This document shows, in pieces, positions 6,523 through 9,652 of a stretch of 9,652 nt of DNA. The position numbers were made by a program, and so were the translations under genes. Where the stretch lies: positions 1 to 9,652 of the forward strand of contig JAISKX010000192.1 in assembly GCA_031260765.1 (NCBI GenBank), read 5' to 3'. This DNA is from Endomicrobium sp. (lineage in GTDB: Bacteria; Elusimicrobiota; Endomicrobiia; Endomicrobiales; Endomicrobiaceae). The notes under the pieces were generated by a model. It worked only from the letters and a program-made list of their open reading frames with translations, did no database searches and was not told where the DNA came from. The first letter of the stretch is position 1. Each line of letters begins with the position of its first letter.

Positions 6523-6975
6523 ATGTCAAAAACTGAGCATCATAAAGAGCCGATATATATAAAACTCTATATACTTCTATTGTTTTTTTTGGGCATAACA
6601 ATATGGTTTTCTATGCAGGGAAATGATAAGCAGAGGATTAAAAGCGATATAGATTTGGACAATAGAATATCAAAAGTATTATCCGACAATAGAATCGCTC
6701 AAAATGATATAGTTTCGCAGTTCGCAAGAGAAATGCAAAACAAGTCGTCTCTATGGAAAGAGTTCAATAAAAAAATCATTTTAAGAGACGATTCAAGGCT
6801 TGATGTTTTTGATTCTGATTTTAGAAAAATAGCTCGTTCTATGGGTCTTGGCTTAAAGAAAACTCTAAATGCCGACGGCTCTATAACTTATAGATTTTAC
6901 ACGGACTCGGATATGACTTTTTCAAAGATAACTTTTATGCTTCTGCGTTCAAGTCCAAGCAATAGGGGATATTAA
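6523..6975 (+). CDS. Hypothetical single-pass membrane protein (150 aa)
   Basis: I do not recognise this protein. Residues 1-11 are polar and 12-30 form one strong membrane segment (YIKLYILLLFFLGITIWF). A charged, probably helical linker (35-85) follows, then a small alpha/beta-looking region ending TYRFYTDSDMTFSKITFMLL. The expected topology is N-terminus inside with the bulk outside the membrane. ATG 6523 has AGAGGA at 6513-6518, 4 nt upstream. The stop is 1 nt before tsaD, whose ribosome binding site lies in its final codons, so it is a real translated gene. In many bacteria a divergent polysaccharide deacetylase (YibQ-like) follows envC/ctpA; this could be an equivalent or only the N-terminal part of such a protein, but no deacetylase domain is present. 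That is speculation. A T8 run at 6583-6590 lies in the membrane segment. Confidence 0.8.
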   Translation: MSKTEHHKEPIYIKLYILLLFFLGITIWFSMQGNDKQRIKSDIDLDNRISKVLSDNRIAQNDIVSQFAREMQNKSSLWKEFNKKIILRDDSRLDVFDSDFRKIARSMGLGLKKTLNADGSITYRFYTDSDMTFSKITFMLLRSSPSNRGY

Positions 6976-6976
6976 A

Positions 6977-7996
6977 ATGAATATTTTATCTATAGAGACT
7001 TCATGCGATGAAACTTCAGTTTGTATATCTAATGATTTAGATATAAAGTCTCTGTTTATATCGTCTCAAATAGCTCTGCATTCTCAATATTTTGGAGTAG
7101 TTCCTGAGCTTGCAAGCAGAGCGCATATAGAAAATATAAATTTTGTTATAAAACAAGCTTTGGACAAAGCCAAAATTAGTTTTGATTCTTTCTCATCCAA
7201 AATAGACGCTGTATCTTTTACAGTAGGACCAGGTCTTGCAGGAGCTTTGCTTGTAGGCGCTTTAGCCGCCAAAACCCTGTCCTTTGTATATAAAAAACCT
7301 CTTATCCCCGTCCACCATATTGAGGGGCATTTGTATTCGTCTTTTATAGAAAACGGCATTGTTAACCCTCCTTTTTTGGGAGTTATTGTTTCAGGGGGGC
7401 ATACGGAGTTGATAATAGTAGAGGATTTTGGTAAATACACGCTCTTAGGCGCGACGAGAGACGATGCGGCGGGAGAAGCCTTTGATAAAGCCGCCAAAAT
7501 GCTCGGACTTTCCTATCCCGGCGGTCCCGTAATAGACAAGAAAGCGCAAAAAGGAAATCCTGATGCCATAGCGTTCACAAGACCGTATCTCAAAGACAGT
7601 TGGGATTTTTCATTTTCAGGAATTAAGACGGCTCTTTTAAATTATTTAAAGAAAAATCCGCTCAAAGGCGAAAATCATTTGAATGATATTTGCGCATCTT
7701 TTAGGCAGTCTATATCCGAGACTATATCTTTTAAAGCCTTTGAAGCGGCAAAGAAATACAATTTGAAAAAAATAGCAATGGGCGGCGGCGTTTGCGCCAA
7801 TTCGCTTATTAGAAAAATGTTTGAGACCTTAGCAAAGAAAAACAAAATGAAATTATATATGCCGTCGCTATTATATTGCGGCGACAATGCCGCAATGATA
7901 GGTATAGCGGCTTATTTAAAACAAAAAAAATACGGTCTAAAATTCGGCGAAACTCAATTGAAACCGTCGCCATCGCTCATATTGGAAAATTGGTAA
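6977..7996 (+). CDS. tsaD: tRNA N6-adenosine threonylcarbamoyltransferase TsaD
   Basis: This 339-residue protein is the typical TsaD (Kae1/YgjD) length. TsaD works with TsaB and TsaE to transfer the threonylcarbamoyl group onto A37 of tRNAs reading ANN codons. It starts with the ASKHA ATPase-fold signature MNILSIETSCDETS. The metal-binding HxEGH motif is H114-I-E-G-H118, with the third ligand D303 in CGDNAAMIG; these correspond to H111, H115 and D300 of the E. coli enzyme. Other family blocks are VSGGHTELI, GEAFDKAAKMLGLSYPGGP and MGGGVCANS. No key residue is missing. ATG 6977 is preceded by AGGGGA (6964-6969) with 7-nt spacing, and only 1 nt separates it from the upstream gene. It is a housekeeping gene carried in the envelope operon; no functional link to its neighbours is implied. 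Confidence 0.97.
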   Translation: MNILSIETSCDETSVCISNDLDIKSLFISSQIALHSQYFGVVPELASRAHIENINFVIKQALDKAKISFDSFSSKIDAVSFTVGPGLAGALLVGALAAKTLSFVYKKPLIPVHHIEGHLYSSFIENGIVNPPFLGVIVSGGHTELIIVEDFGKYTLLGATRDDAAGEAFDKAAKMLGLSYPGGPVIDKKAQKGNPDAIAFTRPYLKDSWDFSFSGIKTALLNYLKKNPLKGENHLNDICASFRQSISETISFKAFEAAKKYNLKKIAMGGGVCANSLIRKMFETLAKKNKMKLYMPSLLYCGDNAAMIGIAAYLKQKKYGLKFGETQLKPSPSLILENW

Positions 7997-8000
7997 TACC

Positions 8001-8075
8001 GTAAATTCCCCTTCGCTCGTGAATAAGCGGCTCACGCCGTAGCATAGCGAAGGCAGGAGGCGAGGTAGCGCCGTT
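8001..8075 (+). repeat. GC-rich repeat, divergent longer relative (75 nt, after tsaD)
   Basis: This element starts 4 nt after the tsaD stop. It shares the left end (ATTCCCCTTC, 8005-8014) and the right end (GGTAGCGCCGTT, 8064-8075) with the two 56-nt copies, but its middle is different and longer. CCTTCGCT (8010-8017) pairs with AGCGAAGG (8046-8053), enclosing an inner CGGC/GCCG stem (8028-8031/8036-8039) with a TCAC loop. It has the same orientation as the other copies and no T-tract. Confidence 0.8.
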
Positions 8076-8077
8076 AT

Positions 8078-8090
8078 TCTGTTTAACAGA
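8078..8090. promoter_or_regulatory. 13-bp palindrome before the Pmp-like gene
   Basis: TCTGTT (8078-8083), a central T, and AACAGA (8085-8090) form a perfect inverted repeat just before the large repeat-protein gene. It could be a small operator or chance. It overlaps the AGAGAGGA element that serves the alternative start at 8099. Confidence 0.25.
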
Positions 8091-8134
8091 GAGGATTTAT
8101 GGAAAAGATTAGAAAATATTCTATTAAAAGTTTT

Positions 8135-8141
8135 AAAGGAG
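8135..8141 (+). promoter_or_regulatory. Ribosome binding site deciding the start of the repeat protein
   Basis: AAAGGAG lies 5 nt before ATG 8147, whose product begins with a clean signal peptide. The competing in-frame ATG 8099 has AGAGAGGA (8088-8095) only 3 nt upstream and would add 16 residues ahead of the signal peptide. Confidence 0.7.
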
Positions 8142-8146
8142 ATTTT

Positions 8147-9652
8147 ATGAAAAAATTTCAAATCAATTTGTTTGCAATCTTATTTGCAATGCTTTTATTT
8201 GCATCGGGAGGTAAAGTTTTATATGCCGTCAATGTGACTAATTTTAACAATCTAAACACAGCGGTGCATACTAATGATTCTGATAATCCTATAACGACTG
8301 GCGCTGAGATACTTTATACAGCCGATGTTACTATGACTGTTGCCAGTGTAACGCTGCGCGCGACGAATGTTGCAGGCGCTTCTTTAAATGGAGACAATCT
8401 ATATCAAGGTTTTGCTTTTATGCTAAACAAGCAGTTGTTTTTTTATGGACAATTTGATTTTCACAATTTTTATAAAGGCGGACCCGGCGCCGTTATTGCT
8501 TTATGGGATTCATATCTATCATTTGATAATTCAACAGTCAGTTTTAAATTAAATGTTACGACAGGCACAGGAGGAGTTATTTCCGGCGTGACTGCAAATA
8601 TATTATTTGCTAATTCAACTATATCGTTTTCCTCAAATACAGCAATTAGCGAAGGCGGCGCAATTTCTGCCATTGTGAACTCGCGTATATTATTGGACAA
8701 TTTGAATATAGAATTTTTACGAAATACATCCTTGTCAAACGGCGGCGCGGTTTATTTACTCGGTTCGTCATTTAGCGTTAATTATTCAATCTTTGCTTCT
8801 TCGGGAAATGCCGCAGTCGGCAACGGCGGCTCTATTTTTGTTCAAAATTATTCAAGCGCGGTATTTAACAATTCTGTAGCGGAGTTTTCTTATAATACTG
8901 CAGACGGCTTAGGCGGCGCATTTTATGTTGACAATTCTCTTTTGTCGGCTGTTGATTCAACTGTGTCTTTTGTATTCAACACTGCAGCCAGCGGCGGCGC
9001 AATTTATGGACGGATTTCTTCAAGCATATCTTTTAACGGGTCAAGCGCGGTTTTCATATCAAATACTGCAATCAATAGCGGCGGAGCGATTTTTAACTAT
9101 AATTCCAATATGTTTTTTAACAATGTAAGCGCATATTTTATGGCAAATACGGCAAATGTCGGCGGCGCTATTTTTTCCAGCGCGACAAATATGTCTTTTA
9201 CAAATTCAATAATAGATTTTATTTTAAACTCGGCGGGCGATTTAGGCGGCGCTATTTATTCCGGCAAAGAGTCAATTATATGGTTTAATAATACAACTAT
9301 GAGTTTTATCTCAAATACGGCAAGCGCAGACGGCGGAGCTATATATTCTGGAAATCTTTCCTCAATAACTTTTGTTGATATTACAAGCGTGAATTTTATT
9401 TCAAATATTGCTTTTGGAGCGGCAGGCGGCGCTATTTACTCAGGCGACAATTTATTTTTATCGTTTGACAATACAAGTATAAATTTTGTTTCAAATAAGG
9501 CGGGGACTGACGGCGGAGCTATATATTCTGGAAATCTTTCCACAATAACTTTTGTTAGAACGAGCGCAAGTTTTATTTCAAATACCGCGCTCTCAGCGGC
9601 AGGCGGAGCGATTTATTCGGGCAGCAATTTGCTTTTATTATTTAGCAATTCA
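8147..9652 (+). CDS. Secreted Pmp-like GGAI/FxxN repeat protein (partial, 3' end outside window)
   Basis: An uninterrupted frame of 502 codons runs off the right edge. Residues 1-27 are a signal peptide (MKKFQINLFAILFAMLLFAS..., likely cut after LYA). After a region of about 140 residues come 12 repeats of 27-31 residues. Each has an FxxN motif (FISN, FVSN, FSYN, FMAN and similar) followed by GGA[IVF] (one GGSI). The second G-G pairs start at residues 170, 199, 227, 256, 283, 312, 339, 367, 396, 427, 456 and 486. Paired FxxN and GGA[ILV] motifs mark chlamydial polymorphic membrane proteins and related beta-helix autotransporter passengers. A right-handed beta-helix exposed on the cell surface is therefore likely; an outer-membrane barrel would lie beyond the window. 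ATG 8147 is preferred on its AAAGGAG. Codon usage resembles the neighbours. Role (adhesion, surface variation) is inferred. Confidence 0.85.
   Translation, partial: MKKFQINLFAILFAMLLFASGGKVLYAVNVTNFNNLNTAVHTNDSDNPITTGAEILYTADVTMTVASVTLRATNVAGASLNGDNLYQGFAFMLNKQLFFYGQFDFHNFYKGGPGAVIALWDSYLSFDNSTVSFKLNVTTGTGGVISGVTANILFANSTISFSSNTAISEGGAISAIVNSRILLDNLNIEFLRNTSLSNGGAVYLLGSSFSVNYSIFASSGNAAVGNGGSIFVQNYSSAVFNNSVAEFSYNTADGLGGAFYVDNSLLSAVDSTVSFVFNTAASGGAIYGRISSSISFNGSSAVFISNTAINSGGAIFNYNSNMFFNNVSAYFMANTANVGGAIFSSATNMSFTNSIIDFILNSAGDLGGAIYSGKESIIWFNNTTMSFISNTASADGGAIYSGNLSSITFVDITSVNFISNIAFGAAGGAIYSGDNLFLSFDNTSINFVSNKAGTDGGAIYSGNLSTITFVRTSASFISNTALSAAGGAIYSGSNLLLLFSNS
8654..9652 (+). repeat. Tandem GGAI/FxxN coding repeats (about 81-93 nt units)
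   Basis: Twelve degenerate coding units have GGCGG[C/A]GC-type cores at 8654, 8741, 8825 (GGS variant), 8912, 8993, 9080, 9161, 9245, 9332, 9425, 9512 and 9602. Most of the array is conserved at protein level only. The right-hand units are closer at DNA level: 9329-9376 and 9509-9556 match at 47 of 48 positions with a period of exactly 180 nt (two units), pointing to recent duplication or gene conversion. The array continues past the window. Confidence 0.9.

Noticed and set aside
6583..6590. T8 run in the 150-aa gene as a phase-variation tract
   Set aside because: A8 runs of the same length also occur inside glgA (2224-2231) and tsaD (7923-7930), so this is ordinary for AT-rich DNA; no on/off evidence.
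7084..7497. 137-codon open frame on the minus strand within tsaD
   Set aside because: It is opposite conserved TsaD motifs with no independent support; a shadow frame.
8925..9128. 67-codon plus-strand frame within the repeat protein
   Set aside because: It is out of frame with the long uninterrupted GGAI/FxxN frame and arises from the repetitive sequence.
8654..9652. CRISPR array suggested by regularly spaced repeats
   Set aside because: Units are coding, degenerate, in one open frame with unit lengths in multiples of three, and have no fixed repeat/variable spacer structure.

Overview
This is an AT-rich, densely packed stretch in which every real gene is on the + strand. It comes from a Gram-negative-type (diderm) bacterium: it encodes an FtsX/EnvC-type division module, a periplasmic C-terminal processing protease and a large secreted GGAI/FxxN-repeat protein. 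My leading guess is Elusimicrobiota (Endomicrobia-like gut bacterium), from overall gene style and the dispersed GC-rich repeats. This is inference without a database search, and other diderm phyla are not excluded.

Layout. (1) The first 133 nt are the tail of an unidentified gene with a very acidic/lysine-rich C-terminus. (2) A 153-nt gap holds a small hairpin and a possible -10 box. (3) galT (galactose-1-phosphate uridylyltransferase family) and glgA (ADP-glucose-type glycogen synthase) form a sugar-nucleotide/glycogen pair. (4) With only 2 nt between, glgA runs into a divergent ftsX, then an envC-like degenerate LytM/M23 factor and ctpA (S41 protease). This is the usual ftsX-envC-ctpA order, but glgA sits where ftsE is usually found. 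(5) Next come a 150-aa single-pass membrane protein of unknown function and tsaD (tRNA t6A synthesis). (6) The window ends inside a long ORF for a secreted protein with at least 12 repeats of 27-31 residues, each built on FxxN and GGAI motifs as in chlamydial Pmp autotransporter passengers. Its end lies outside the window.

GC-rich repeats punctuate the operon. Two 56-nt copies differ at one base, and a third 75-nt relative shares only the ends. Each begins 2-5 nt after a stop codon (galT, ctpA, tsaD), in the same orientation, and each can form a hairpin without a following T-tract. They look like REP-type elements rather than terminators.

Functional reading: GalT and GlgA handle sugar phosphates and glycogen. 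FtsX and EnvC are expected to act at the septum to control peptidoglycan amidases encoded elsewhere, with CtpA as a periplasmic protease that may act on the same envelope machinery. TsaD is housekeeping. The Pmp-like protein is probably a surface adhesin or surface-variation protein. The most interesting items are the stop-codon-associated repeats, the Pmp-like repeat protein with a recent 180-nt internal duplication, and the divergent FtsX with a duplicated Q/N/P-rich N-terminal tail and no adjacent ftsE.
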